From assembly GCA_965153455.1 (NCBI GenBank), contig OZ234500.1, forward strand, positions 11,718,001 to 11,782,000: a stretch of 64,000 nt of DNA, in the 5' to 3' direction. Both the position numbers and the translations under genes were made by a program. This document shows, piece by piece, positions 48,592 to 62,362 of the stretch. The DNA is from Sphagnum compactum. Taxonomy: Eukaryota > Bryophyta > Sphagnopsida > Sphagnales. Numbering within the stretch: position 1 is the stretch's first letter; each line of letters opens with the position of its first letter. The notes below the pieces were generated by a model, which was given only the letters and a program-made list of their open reading frames with translations, had not been told where the DNA came from and did not search any database.

Positions 48592-48751
48592 GGATTTGAC
48601 CCCCTGCAGATCACAAGAGTTTTGAATCAGAAAATATTGTGCACTCACTCAGGTACCTGATTGATCCTGACCCAATTCCTGCACACTGCAAATTGTGGAT
48701 GTGGAAGTGGTTGTAGTTGCAATTATATGCAGCTCGTCGCGGCAGCTCAGG

Positions 48752-48757
48752 CTTTAT
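48752..48757 (-). promoter_or_regulatory. TATA box of the lipid-transfer protein gene
   Basis: GCTATAAAGC on the minus strand, about 160 bases upstream of the predicted ATG, is a good TATA element at a fitting distance. An acceptor-like CTGCAG sits just before the coding exon at 48604, so a short 5' UTR intron is possible. Confidence 0.5.
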
Positions 48758-48804
48758 AGCTGTTACAGCAGCTGGAATAACTTGGAAGAGCAGCAAATTC
48801 AAAA

Positions 48805-48966
48805 ATCAATATTATAGCTAGCATCAACATCAACAATGAGTAATATAGTTTTGCAATCAGTGAAGATTTTGATTCAATATTATAATAACTATAATCAATA
48901 TTATAGCTAGCATCAACATCAACAATGAGTAATATAGTTTTGCAATCAGTGAAGATTTTGATTGCG
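48805..48966. repeat. Tandem duplication with 89-bp spacing upstream of the LTP gene
   Basis: ATCAATATTATAGCTAGC and the roughly 70 bases that follow occur at 48805 and again at 48894, almost without differences. The near identity implies a recent duplication. It lies just upstream of the LTP promoter and could duplicate regulatory sites. Confidence 0.9.
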
Positions 48967-48969
48967 CCA

Positions 48970-51900
48970 CTTTTGTGACCGGCCTACAGTACGTCTGATC
49001 ATGTGAGAGACATGTGCACAATGATTGATTGCAAACTTCAGGAACGAGCTAGCAGCCCAGTGATCTATATCCATTGAGCAAAATTGAGTTCACAAACAAA
49101 AGGAGCTCAGATTCTTCAAGTTGCTATTGTCTTCCCCAGCACAAGTGATGTGAGTCTTGACACTGCAAATCATGATGTCAAAATGGCTCATCATTTGGAT
49201 TCGTATATTCATAACATCCCATGAATTCCACCAAAAAAAAATTCCCAGTTGACATCTTGCAACCAAACATCATTCCTCGATGCTTGCAAGTGTGGATGAT
49301 CATGATCCCCCTGCAGAAGAAACAAACACGCAAAGTGGCAGGAATCAATCAGCTTCTGCTGAGCCACCCCATGACCTAAAGGGCGACCCTGAGGAATATG
49401 CTCTATTACCTGAAGGGAGACCCTGAGGATCATACCATGTACCTAAGCTTCCTACCAGTATTTTTTTTTAAAATCAATTTTGTGATGTTGCTCAAGTGGT
49501 GATCATCCATAAGAGTATTTAGCCAAATTTGGCGATATTCAGAATATGAAAGTAGAAAAATCTTAAGCACCCCTTGTCCCATGTTGTAAGCAGTTGTGGA
49601 AAATTTTGGTGAATTTTATAATAGAAAATCTCGTTCTTGGGCTTTTGGGTTTTTGTGATAGTGAATTTGTGACAGAATATGTTTTTTTCCAAAATATTAT
49701 ATGCAAAATGGCGAAATTTTGCCACAAAAAAATCACTGGTACCTACTTGGCAACCCAAAAAAAGTGAATTCGCCACTTGGTTACCCAAAAAAACAGGGAC
49801 CAAACTAAAAGCAGAGTCCAAATTCGGTGAATTTTTTGTCCCCAGAAAATAATCTCAAAATTTGGCGATTTTTTTCTCAAAGAAAAACAGGAATACAGAG
49901 ACAGAGTATTCCCCTTTTATTTTTATTTTTCTCTTTTGGACGAAATTTCGCACTAAAAACAAACACTGCTTCTAGCTTGTTGCTAGAACATAAAAGGATT
50001 CCTAAATCTTTTGGAATTCCCTCTCTGATTTGTAGCCAAATTTGGCTAGGCCCACCTACCTCTACACCAGTGAAAAAATGAAAACCCTGCTACAAGCGTT
50101 CTTTTAGTGGCGAAACAATAAATCGGCAGTTTTTGACATACATTTGAGCCTGGCTATGGATGATGAACTAGATGGAGAAATCAAGTTGTAAGTGAAGAGA
50201 AAATTTGTTGGTTATAGCAACTAATTGGTGCAATTAAGCCGTAGAATGTCATGAATTGTCATGGTTGGAGCAGCTACATGAGGAGTAGGAAGAAGGGTAG
50301 GAGTAAGAAGAGGGTTGTGTCTAAGCTTCAATCTCTGACTTGACCTTAAGGTCTACCCTCAATGTTATAGGGTGAGTTTACAACGTGGTGGATGGAAATA
50401 TACACATCTGAGGTCACCCTTGAGTTTTCTTGGACCCATCTGCTTATCTCTTGTCAAACATCTTCGAGAGTTTTGGAACAAGGAAGGAACTGTTTGATGG
50501 AACCCTGCCAACCACAAACTGACCAAAGCACCAAAACGAAAAGGGAAAAACAAGGAACAAAATGGAAGGACCTGCATCCAAGAAGACAAATGAACCAATC
50601 AAGAGAGCGAACAACAAGGGGAACTGTTTTGTTCAACTGACTGGTATCTAGATAGAGTATGAAAGGACTATTTTGTCCCGAGTGACTGGTAACTAGTCCC
50701 ACTTTTCAAATCAGTCAGTTTGTTGAATTATTCAACTTTGAGATTGTGAAATGAATTTTTGGTCAAGTCATTCGAGTTCTTATTTCCCTTTTGGGAACTT
50801 TTATACACTTTTAAAAGTCGCAAGTAAGTTTTTGCCCACCAAGGTTGGCGAATATGAGAGCTGAAATTGGAAAGGGAACAAAAATTCCTTCCTCATCCAA
50901 ACATTGAAAGCCTTAAACCTCAACTTGAAGGAGTTGAGTTTTAGACCAAATGGAATGGAACTAGGCGCCATGTGCACCACCAAAAATGTTGGTTACTTTT
51001 AGCCTTTCAGCCTGGCATTTTGATGATTTATCAGTAACTTAAGTGATCCTTAGTACTTACTTATCTTTGTAGATCTTTGGGCCATGACCCACAAGTCTCC
51101 ACCACTCGACCGTGCATTGTACTTCGATACAACTTACAACCATGAAAATTAGATCAAGCTCCAAGTCTTAACCCTTACATGCTTTGAACCTATTTCCATG
51201 CAAAACAAATTCCAATGACAGGCAGTTCCAGGTATGCAAGGTCAAATTTGATGATTTACATCGAAGTTATCCATAAAGTGATGATCCTCCCCTTGGGCCT
51301 CACTCCACCCCCACTTGATCCTCCTTTGAAGCTATCCATAAAATCCATCAAAGTGAAAACCGCTCCTCAAAACTAAGGAGGAATGCTCACATTGGTCACC
51401 ATAGTTTTTATTTTAACCATTTTACATTGACCTAGCTTACCATCACTAAATTAGGGGGCTCCAAGGGTAGGGAGCTAACTAGGTGAAGACTTAACTAAAA
51501 ACTATCTATCATCTACCTATGGAGCTACTAAGGGGACTACCTATGTTATGAGCTATGAAGATTGCAAATCACAATGTGTTTATGTGGTGCCATGTGTGAA
51601 CATCACATGGTGATCTTGACAAATTTAGGCGAGTGAATTATGTGATTATTCAGGACTTCAAATTTGAAAGTTATTAAACCTCATTTTAAGGTTTTGTTTG
51701 AGTTATAACTACTTTTGAAATTGAATAATTATTGTGTTAGTTAATGTCCATTTTGTTAAATATGTTTGGAGTTCGAGGGTCTTTCAATGCATGTACTAAA
51801 TGGGATCTAATGTACGCATGATGTATAAAGCAAGGTTGTAACACTTATAATTTTAAAACATGAACAATGGAATATTGAATGTCTTTTGGTATGATTTTAC

Positions 51901-54900
51901 CATTTTTCAAATTCATCACAAAATATCTAGACATTTTGAAAATATTTTTTAATAATGCTATTCACACAACTAATGAGGAGGTATTGGGAGAGTGTTCAAC
52001 ATAGGTATCTCAAGTTGCAACAAATGTCATACGAAATTCCAAATGGTAGCCAAATTTTGATTTGGGGCCAAAGAAACCACCTTCCCCACTCCCCAGGGCC
52101 ATGACACTTCTATGAAATAATCTTTCACTAAATTGATTGTGAATGTATTCAATTGTATGTTTGATGATTTAAAGAAACAATGACATGGTGAGTGTCTAGG
52201 TGTCTAGGTGGAGAATCATGTAAGAAATTCAACTTTTGGATTTTTGAAAAAAATTGTGACCAAAAATTTCAAAAAACATTCATAGTTCAAAAGTTTACAC
52301 CAACACAATTGGTTGTTGGGAGTGGGGGGAAGGACTTCATTTGGGAGGAGTAAATTGCCTTTTCTAGCCATAGAAAGATCATCCAAACCACATTGAAAAA
52401 TAATTATCAAGTTTGTCACATATTTTTGTTTTTTCGGTATTCATATGTGTGCAAAGAGTAACAAGAAAAGAGAAATTAAAGTTGAACTACTTTTGAAAGC
52501 CAATTTGTAGTTGGAAAGAGGTTGTAGGAAAGAAAGAGGTATGCATGTAGGAGGTATGTTGGTTTCACATGCACAAACAAATCAATATGAACGATTATCA
52601 CTTTCATCCATGTGGTAAATTTCATGAACATGAATTTAGCATGTGATTTTCATCATTAGTTTTGTTCATATTAGTTGGGATATCCACATGGGTTTTATGG
52701 GTGCATGGGATGATGGATTAGATAATTAACATCATATCACATGCCACCTATGATTCAATAACCTTACATGTATTACTCAAATGTTGCATATGTGTGCAAG
52801 GTACTAATAATAAGTTTTTTTCTTAAATGTAAAATGTATTATTGTAAAGCATACCCACCATGTATGTTGTTCACATTCCATTTAAAATTACGTAGTAAAT
52901 CATCTTTCATCATTTTTCCATGACATATAATACATGTTTTTTTAACCATGGAAATCTCATAATTCAATGCATAAAGATATGGGTGTCACAATTTGGTTAT
53001 TAGACTCCCAATAACTAATGATTCCATAATCAATTATTTCCCTCACATAACCAATTGTATGCCAAGCAACCAACATGGTAATCATTAATCTCTTGTAAAC
53101 TAAGCAAGTTCTTTTGAAATTTGGGGAGGGGCATCCTCTTTATCACCCATTGTCAACTCACTTTTTATTTGCATTTACTGTGGTACATTGAGGGTATGTT
53201 AAAGTAGAACTGCCCATCATCGAACATTACCTTATCATTGAACATTTCTTTAGATCTTCCTCATCTATGCTTCATTTTGAGCGATTTAAAAAATTAGGGA
53301 ACGTCACTTCAAGCTTTAGAAATCATCTTTTAAGTGCAAAGGAAAAGGAGTAATGAAAAAATAACAAGAAGAAAAATAAGCTTTCAATTCACAAAAAATG
53401 TTTTTTTTTCTTTCCCTTCTCTTTGGACACCTTTTACTTTCAAAGCTTTTAACTTTTCATTTGTTGTTCATTTTAAACAATTTAAAGTGTTATAGGAGAG
53501 CCATCCTCAATTTTATAAATAATCTTTGAACTCTAATAGGAACAGAGCAACATATAAAGAATTTTTTGGGTGTTTGGGAACCAGCTTTGTAGCAATCTGT
53601 GATTTTTTTTTTGAGTTTTTGACCCCCTTTACTTTGGGTGGCTGTAACTTTCTCATTTTTAATCCGTTTTTGATGATTTCTAATGCATCAGATGCGCCAA
53701 GAAGAGGCATTCAAATTTTGTTTGGACACCAAAAACAATGGAGCCCTCCCTTTGGATTTGGCCTGCCCTGTGAGTGGTTAAGTGTTCGTTTACTAGCCAT
53801 TTTACCTTAGTGCTTCAAACCTTAAGTTTGGTTCAAAGTTGTGAATGGTTTTTAATAAGCTTGTATTGAAAAGTGGAAGTCACTATGAATCCATTAACAT
53901 AACTTAGAACAAGTTGCATTTGAATTTAGTAAAAGTTTCAAAACATCATAAATGTGGTATCAATTGAATGTTAAATACTTGAAAATACTCATCATAAACA
54001 TAAGATGTGCAATGATCATGAGGAAAGCCAAAAATACCATGTGAAATTTGTCAATTTTAACACTTGTTTAAATAAGAAGTCCTTTTGAATCTTTAAACAT
54101 GCCCCAATATTATCAAATGCGTTTTTATTATCTCGTAATTAATTAACTTATGGACACAATTGGTTGTGTGCATTTTATAATGATTCACTTTAAGCATATA
54201 CAACATTCCATACAAGTCCCTACCAAAAAACTTTTAATTGTTCAAATGGACATGGTTATTACTTTATAAAATATCATTATTATAATTTTTAAATATTAGA
54301 CATTCATTGATGTACAAAATTTCTTAAACTTAGGTTAAAACCTATATCAAAAAACATTAATGTCATTTGATATGGTGGATGTAACTTGGAAATTTTAAAA
54401 GAAAAATCCACAAAGTCCACATGAATGAAAGTGCAACTAATCTTTTAAAAATACATTCATTAAGCAAAGAAATTTTGAGAGAAATTTTTTTTTCTATTAA
54501 AAAAGACTTTTGATAATAAAGACCAATTTTAGCCTTTCAAAAGTTTATAACTACCATTTGGTTAAGGTTTTTTAATAAAATATTCCAATCCTAACTTTAA
54601 TACGTCATTCCTTAACACATATTTAATTATTCTAAAAAATTTGGAATGGAATTCTATATATGAATCTTAAAAAAAAATTGACAATTCAATTAATCAATTA
54701 GTCCATTTTTTGAATTCCAAAACTTCATTACTTACAATGAATTTATTTCAAAAAATAATTGTATAATTGTGTTCGTAATTAAATTATTAAGTAAAAATAA
54801 ATTTTTGATCAAAAAATTCAAATTTATGTTATTCATCACAAGCATTTAAACACAGTGCACATTGCAAAAACTACAAAAATGAACCACTTTAACGTACATT

Positions 54901-57900
54901 CACCCAATTGCACATAGATTAGATCTACACTCAAATGCAATATTAATATAAGTTATAATTTGTGTTGGTAGTGAAATGTAATGCTTTGGGGTGCAAACAT
55001 GGTCAAAGGAAGCAAAGGTGCCAAGGTAAAAATCCTTTCCGAAGGATTGCATGTGACATGCGGCAATCCTATGTTGGTCTGTAATCCTAAATTTTATATT
55101 TTTCATGCCTATTTCACAATTGTGTGTTATAGATAAATAGTTTTTTATGACATCTTATCCTATATCATGTATAACATTATGCATTCATGCATTTTACCAC
55201 ATAAAAATGAACAATTTTTGCTAAAATCACATTTGCAAAATTCATTATTTTTAGGGCCAAATCACATTTGAAGCAAAATGTGGACAATTTTTTTTGTTCT
55301 TTTAATCATCAATGTTAAGATCCTTTTCAATTTTTAGAAGGAATGTTGCACATTTGTTAAGGAAAAAAGATGTTTGAGAGAAAAAATAATTATCCTCTTC
55401 GGAGGTTTGAATGTTTTAAATGTGCACAAGGACTTTTGATTTGCATTGATTTTTAACATTGAAACTTTGTAAGTAATGGAACTTATTCCAAAAAATATAT
55501 TGACAATCAAATTATTGTGCTCCCCTTGTGATTTTTCAAATATACAAAAATATAATTTAAGAAAATTTCCACCCACTTAGGTGCTTCCTTTGATTGAATT
55601 TTCACCCTTAAAGTTTGGAAATTTTATTGAAAGTGTTAAAACCAAAAAAATATTGTAAATATTAATATTTTAATCTCATCAACAAACATTTCTCTCAAGA
55701 TTAACAAGAATTGAATAATCTTCTAATGTCATCTTATACCAAACTTCAAACTCCCCCATATTGTCCACCTTTTCTTAAAGGCCACAACCATTGACATGAC
55801 ATTCAATATTTATTTTGGCATTTGGGTTGTAAGATCTATATCATTTTCATTGAAAGTCTTCTTATACATGTTCCATAAAGTTCCAAAGATAATGAAATAA
55901 TAAGCAATCCTCAAGTAAATGACATTGGTTTTTGCACAATGTTTATTGTCCTTGTATTTAATATATTTTTTGTTTTGAAGGCAATGATATTTTTTAATGG
56001 TGGATACATTTAATGAACTTTCAAGGATTGTAAAATGAAGGATGATAGGAAATCAAAAAGAAATTGAACTCTAACAGAAAGGCTTCAAATGTCCATCATA
56101 CTACCCTCAACACAAATATGAAGTTTTGCTTCAATCACCTCCATAAACATGACATAAATGGTGCAATCACAATGCTTTATAATAAAGTGCAATCGAATGG
56201 GATTTTATTTTTTTTTTAAAGAATTAAATGGAGAGTGGAAATTTTCTTAATACTACAAAGACCTTCACCAAAGTCTATTCAAAAAATGCCTAAATTGATA
56301 AATTATTCTAAAGAGGCCACAATAATTGCTCAAATGATTTTTGAAATAATGGCACAAGTAGTGCTTGGAGTTCCATAGGGTGCCAAAGATGAAATAAGTT
56401 TAGTAGTTCACATTTCAATTCTTGTGTTTGATCAATCAAAAAAGAAACTTGCCTACCATGTGTTATATAACTTTTTTGGGGTTAGTTTTACATTCTCCAA
56501 CTTGCAATTAAATGAATTTCACAATATGAATTTAAGGTTGTTAAATCCAAACTAATCAATGATTAGACTATGAAAAAGTAAAAGAAAATGGTCATCCAGT
56601 GCTAAATGTGTGTGTTTTTTTGCAAGAATTGTCATTACCTACCAAATAAGAATGCAAAGTAAAGACTATTTGAAAATTTTTACAAACTCTCTAAGAAGTA
56701 AGTATGTAACCTTTTGATCAATGATATCAATGTTTTTATTTTATAGATGTGTTTAGAGCAACTCCTATGATGGCTCAACATATGCCATAATGTCCCAACC
56801 AATTCACCTTATTGAAGGAATTAACATATATGTGGAACCTAGTTGTGTTTGCTCCATACATACTTGGTAAAACCTAAAATCATAGATGCATGTCTACTAT
56901 CTTAAGGCAATAATAATTTTTTATAACATAGAAATCAACAACAATACAAACAAATTAATCAATTAAAAATTAATTTCATTATGATTTTTGTTCTTAAATC
57001 TTCATCAAAGCTCTTATTGAAAAATTTAAAATAACATCAAATTAATTTTAAAAATTTATATCTCATAAAAAAATTTATATTAAAATTTTAAAACTGACAA
57101 ACTGACAAATTTATTTTCAAACTAACATGTTTTATTTTAATCAATTCTTGCATATTTTTCAAAGATTTTTTTAAAAATATCATTTTAATAAAAATTTAAA
57201 AAAATGAAGCTAATTATTTGGATGTTTATAAAAAAAATTCATTTAAAAAATCAGTCATATGAATTTTTTTTACATTTCATAGGGATATGAAACCTCGTGA
57301 TACAAAAAGGCAGGTGACAACCCAATTTTTTTTTTTGATCTAGAAGCATGAGTAAAATCAGTTACCCAACATTTATATTTTGAGGAGGAACCCAACAAGT
57401 AGCTATGTAGACTTCAAAACAACCCATCAATTGAATGGATGCACCCAAAATCTACACATGCACATCCATTAACTTGGGACAATAAAAATAATACTTTGAA
57501 TTGCCCAACTATGTCCCAACATCAAGCCCAACAAAACTTAGTATCCATAACGCCTTTGAGCCCCAATAGTTCCCAAGCCTTTGAGCGTTTTCTACATTTT
57601 TCAATGAAAGTTTTGATGTGGAACTCTTTTGTGAAGCTTCAACAATAATAGTTCCAAGGTTCAGTGATGGATTTTTTGATGTAAAACTTGAGTGACCAGA
57701 TACAACATCTTGAAGATGACAACAAGCTTGAAAAATGGTATGTAGGTTTGATATATACTTGATCAATTGGGGAATGATTTTTTTACAAAACCAAGCACAA
57801 AAAGTCATGGTGGTTATAGGCATAAAAGATCTCAAAATATAGATAGACAATTTAGTAGGTTGGGCATGTTAAAATTTGGTGCGATTATTTTCATGATAAG

Positions 57901-59848
57901 GCTATGTATGATCAATCCATCTTCATGTGCTATTATTGAATGAGAAAAGTTTACTTTTCAAGACTATTTAAAAAGTAGTTGAGTATGACCCATTGTTTGA
58001 GTAAAAAAGAAATGCAACCAAATTTCAAATCTAGTGCATTGTTGTTCAAAGAACGCTTACATATGGCATATTTGCTAATGCAACAAATGAGTAATGATTG
58101 CTAGGAGAGAGCACATGCTCCATGGAATATATGAAACAATATGTGAAAGAAATTTGAGCTTGCTTCAAATCAACCTATTTGAGGTAACCAACTTGGGCCA
58201 ATGTGGAAAACCAATTAACGATCAACAAAGAATGTGGGTTCCCATGCATATTTGCTTCCATATATAAATTGCATGCATTAGAATTGGAAGAACTAACCTA
58301 TTGGTTTGGTAAGGGCATTTTCAAAATAAGGAGGATAATCAAAACATTATCCTCGTTGGTAAGGGAAAATTCAAAATAAGGAGGGCAATTGAAACATTAT
58401 CCTTTAGGCCATAATTAAAAAGTCAATATTATTGATATGTCGTGTGTATTTTGGGTTTCAAAAATGTAATAATGATGTCAATCTACTTGATTGCTCACCT
58501 TTTATTACATTTTGCTTCAAAGTGAAAGCATGAGCATGTCATTCATGGTGAATAAAACAATGTATCCATGCAATATTATCTTCTTACATATACAATTTAA
58601 ACAAAATAAATCTATGATGTTTAAACAATTCACAAGCCACAAGATGAAAGTAGGTCTTATCTTTCATGTCATCAATAAGTAGTCCACAAAGATGTGGAAA
58701 GGACTTTTGATATTTTGCAAGTAATTTTTTGCATTATGCAATATCCATGCATGCAATGGGACATGGAAGATATTGGTGACATTGGGTCCAACCATGTTAA
58801 TAGAGTTGTTAATGCCCCTAAGTCATGTTGTAATATTGTAAACACATTGTGCTTGAACAACATTTCAACAATTTTTTACATTAATATTTCATTGTGTTTT
58901 CTAGCATGAAACACATTGGTTATGGGCTTTAAAATGTGTTGAAGGATATTTATATTTATTTGATTACTTCAAACTTATTTTGATATTATATTGATATATT
59001 AGAGAGGTGGGCATATAAATACAACACACTTTCAACATTATCTTAAGTTATAAGGTTATAAACATTTAAAAAACTAACAAGTTACACCTAAGGTGGGTTC
59101 TTTTATTATGACTTCACCTTGTTATGTATGCTTGCACTATTTTGCACAATATGATAATGGATGATGACCATGATAATTGCAATCTAGAACCATTTGTTTG
59201 AAGGTTTGCCAAAGTAATCAAAATGTGAAATGATGTCATTTGAGGCATATAAGCAAGGCACACAAGAAATTGAAAATCAAAAGAAGTATTATAGTTTGAA
59301 GGTAGATTAGATCGATCACTTATGGTCCTTGAAAGGAAATAATCAAATTCATTGATACCAAAATTTTGATTCAATTTGAACTTGATATAATCATCTCTAT
59401 TGATTATTTTAATTAATTATTTAGTTCCAAAGTAATTTTTTTTTTACAAAGGAGTCATAAATTTCATTTGTTCCTAAAAGACCTTCTTTTGCAATTCTAA
59501 GAAAAAGATATTTTTGCTTAATTTGTATAGGGGTGTAAATTGGATTTAAGTAGTTATTCTAAAATGTGACCAATGTTTTGGTTTCCATTGAAGTGATGGT
59601 TATTTAAGTTGATGTTGAAATTTTTTGAGGATTTTTTTATACAATATTTTTAATATATTATGGGAAGATATAGAAAAAATTTGAAATGAATCTAATGATT
59701 ATTAAATATCCAAAACAATTTTCAAACAATGTAACCAATTTGTTTATTACCTAAAGAACTTTTTATAAAACTTCAAATTATTTGTAAATGACATTATTAT
59801 TGTTATTTTTGTATATCCACCTTTATGTTATAATCATTATTATAAAAC
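48970..59848. other. Large gene-poor spacer
   Basis: No gene is supported over almost 11 kb. 49500-50060 holds AAATTTGGCGA and GACGAAATTTCGC text similar to that at 31.85-32.0 kb. The overlapping ORFs at 50365-50702 and 53513-53810 have no recognisable domain, and both strands are open through composition. 58306-58410 is a tandem pair of about 54 bases (GGTAAGGG..TTCAAAATAAGGAGG). The rest is AT-rich with poly-A/T runs. Confidence 0.55.
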
Positions 59849-59876
59849 ATGTCCCCAATGCATTATGCATTCCACC
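59849..59876. mobile_element. Left arm of a hairpin (MITE-like) element interrupted by the CACTA insertion
   Basis: ATGTCCCCAATGCATTATGC and the following ATTCCACC form the left arm. The inverted counterpart is at 62832-62860. Removing the CACTA element and one target-site copy restores a short element of about 95 bases, with two 28-29-base arms and a loop of about 34 bases. Confidence 0.75.
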
Positions 59877-60479
59877 CACTACTACAAAAGTGGGGTGCAA
59901 TTCACTGGCTTAAATTACTATGGGACTTTAAAAGTGAAATAAGTTCATTGCATTTTACTGATTTCACCTTGGTGAAAGTTATTTCACTATAATATCACTA
60001 TGTAACCATCCTGTTTCATTACTAGTTAACATAATTCATTATTATAAATTATTATGGTAAATAGGTTTTTTTTTTTAAAATAAAATTCTATATATGTTAC
60101 TTTATGATATACCCTATATTATTTTAAGCTTCTTTAGTTAGTCTAACTTATACCTTATGTTATTATAAATTATTATAAATTATTGTACCTTAAACTATTA
60201 TATGTTATTTTATCTTAAGGTATCTTAACTAACTTACTATAGGCATTTAAGTTATTCTAAATGAAATTATTCAACAAATTTTAGGCTATACCTTAGGTTA
60301 TTTTATTTTAAGTTAATATATGTTATTTCAAGTTATAATTTAAGTTATTATAAATTATTTTATTCTAAGTATAATAACTTAAAATAAAAAATAATAACCT
60401 ATGAATTTTTTAAAAAAATACCCTGCAATATAATAACTACCAATAGCCTATGATATTATAACATGGAATATCCAACAAT

Positions 60480-61670
60480 AATTTATATAGACTAATCACC
60501 AATAATCGTAATATAACATATAACAACCAACAATTTTTTATAATACAATAAACACCAATAACCATTAATAAAATAATCACTAATAGCCACTAATAGAATA
60601 GTCATCAATAGCCATCAATAGCCACCAATGGATTACAATGGAATAATCACCAACAACCATTAATAGAACAACCACTAATAGCCAATAATATAATAACATT
60701 ACTAACCACCAATATCCATTAATAAAATATCCAGCAATAGCCATTACCACTAATATGCACCAATATCCACCAATAACCATTAATAGAATAACCACCAATA
60801 GCCACTAATACAATAACCATTAATAAACACCAATATCCACTAACATAATATCCACCAATAACCATTAATATAATAGCCACGAATAACCACTAATATAATA
60901 GCCACGAATAACCACTAATATAATAGCCACTAATATAATAACCATTAATAACCACCAATAACCACTAAATATAATACTCATTAATAGAATAACCATTAAT
61001 AGCCATTAATAGAATAACCACTAATAATCATTAATAGAATAGGCACAAATAATCATTAATAGAATAACAATCAATAACCATTAATAGAATAGCCATCAAT
61101 AGCCATTAATATAATAACAACCAATAGCCACTAATATAATAACTACTAATAGTCATGAATAGAATAACCACCAATAGCCATTAATAGATTAACCATTAAT
61201 AGCCATTAATATAATAGCCATAAATAAACACCAATTTTTACCAATAAAATATCCATCAATAGCCATTAATAAAATAACCACCAATAGTCATTCATAAAAT
61301 AATCATTCATAGCCATTAATAGAATAGCCACCAATAGCCATTCATAGAATAATCATCAATAACCATTAATAAAATAATCATCAATAGTGATTCATATAAT
61401 AGTCATCGATAGCCATTAATATGATAGCCACCAATAGTCACCAATAGCCATTAATAGAATAGCCACTAATAGCCACCATAATAATAGCCACCAATAGTCA
61501 CCAATAGCCATAACAGAATAGCCATCAATAGCCACCAATAAAATAACTACTAATAACCATTAATAGAATAACCACTAATAGTCACTAATAAAATAACCAT
61601 TAATAGCCACCAATAAAATAGGTAACAATAGCCATTAATAACCACTAATAGCCCTAATAAAAAATAATTA
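60480..61670. repeat. 25-bp minisatellite inside the CACTA element
   Basis: The unit TTAATAGAATAACCACTAAT plus AATCA recurs with 25-base spacing, clearest at about 60980-61210, with frequent 10-base slips because the unit is itself built from a YAATARCCAY decamer. About 1.2 kb is filled by diverged copies. The minus-strand ORF here (Val/Ile/Tyr/Trp-rich) merely translates the repeat. Confidence 0.85.
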
Positions 61671-61689
61671 ATAGTCATATATTAGAATT

Positions 61690-61950
61690 GTTTAGGATTG
61701 TCAAAAGTAATCTAGGGTGAAATAATTTATAATAGACAAAAATAACTTAAGGTGAAATAATTTACACTAACTTAAAATTGCCAATAATAACATAAGGTGA
61801 AATAGCCAAAAGTAACCAATAATAGCCTCATATAATCGAAAATAGCCTAAGATGAAATAATCCACAATAACAAAAATAACATAGAATAGCCAAAAAAACT
61901 TACAATAGCCGAAAATAATGTAAGGTGAAATAGTTTAAATCAATGAAAAA
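61690..61950. repeat. Second degenerate array in the CACTA element
   Basis: Phrases AAGGTGAAATAATTTACAAT and AATAGCCAAAAATAAC alternate with irregular spacing over about 260 bases, directly after the 25-bp array and probably derived from related sequence. Confidence 0.6.
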
Positions 61951-62295
61951 TAACAATATAATAATTGAAAGTTGCTTAACATATATAGGTAGTATTATTA
62001 TATTAACACAAATCTTATCTATTTATTAAACTTTTTTTTTTCAAAAGAACGGTCATTGAAATGTTATAATGACCATAATGATATACAACTTCTTTTTTTG
62101 TTCAAATGATTTTACACTTTCAAAAGGAAATGAATGTAATTATGTACATTATTGATTTTTTTAAAAAGTCAACGCAAATAATTTCATTTGAACAAAATTT
62201 CAATAAAATGTGAATTTTCAAAATTTATGTTTTTGTAATGTTTAAAATGAAATATTTGATAAATAAAATGTAAAGTAACATATTAACACAACAAA

Positions 62296-62362
62296 TGGGG
62301 TGGTTTGATGGTAAGGGTGTTTGCCTCCATTCAAAAGGTCAAGGGTTCAAACCTCATGGGTG
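62296..62362 (+). repeat. tRNA-like (SINE-like) module, copy 3
   Basis: GGGGTGGTTTGATGGTAAGG resembles an A-box region. It is followed by AAAAGGTCAAGG and the B-box-like GGGTTCAAACC at 62343-62353. It lies about 430 bases from the right end of the CACTA element and reads toward that end. No folded tRNA with a clear anticodon is evident. Confidence 0.5.

Noticed and set aside
50365-50702. ORFs on both strands at 50.4-50.7 kb
   Set aside because: Open on both strands in several frames, with no domain, no splice signals and no consistent composition.
53513-53810. 94-codon plus-strand and 65-codon minus-strand ORFs
   Set aside because: Single-exon fragments with no recognisable family; probably decayed repeat sequence.
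60580-60798. 72-codon ORF rich in Val, Tyr and Trp
   Set aside because: It is the 25-bp minisatellite read on the minus strand.
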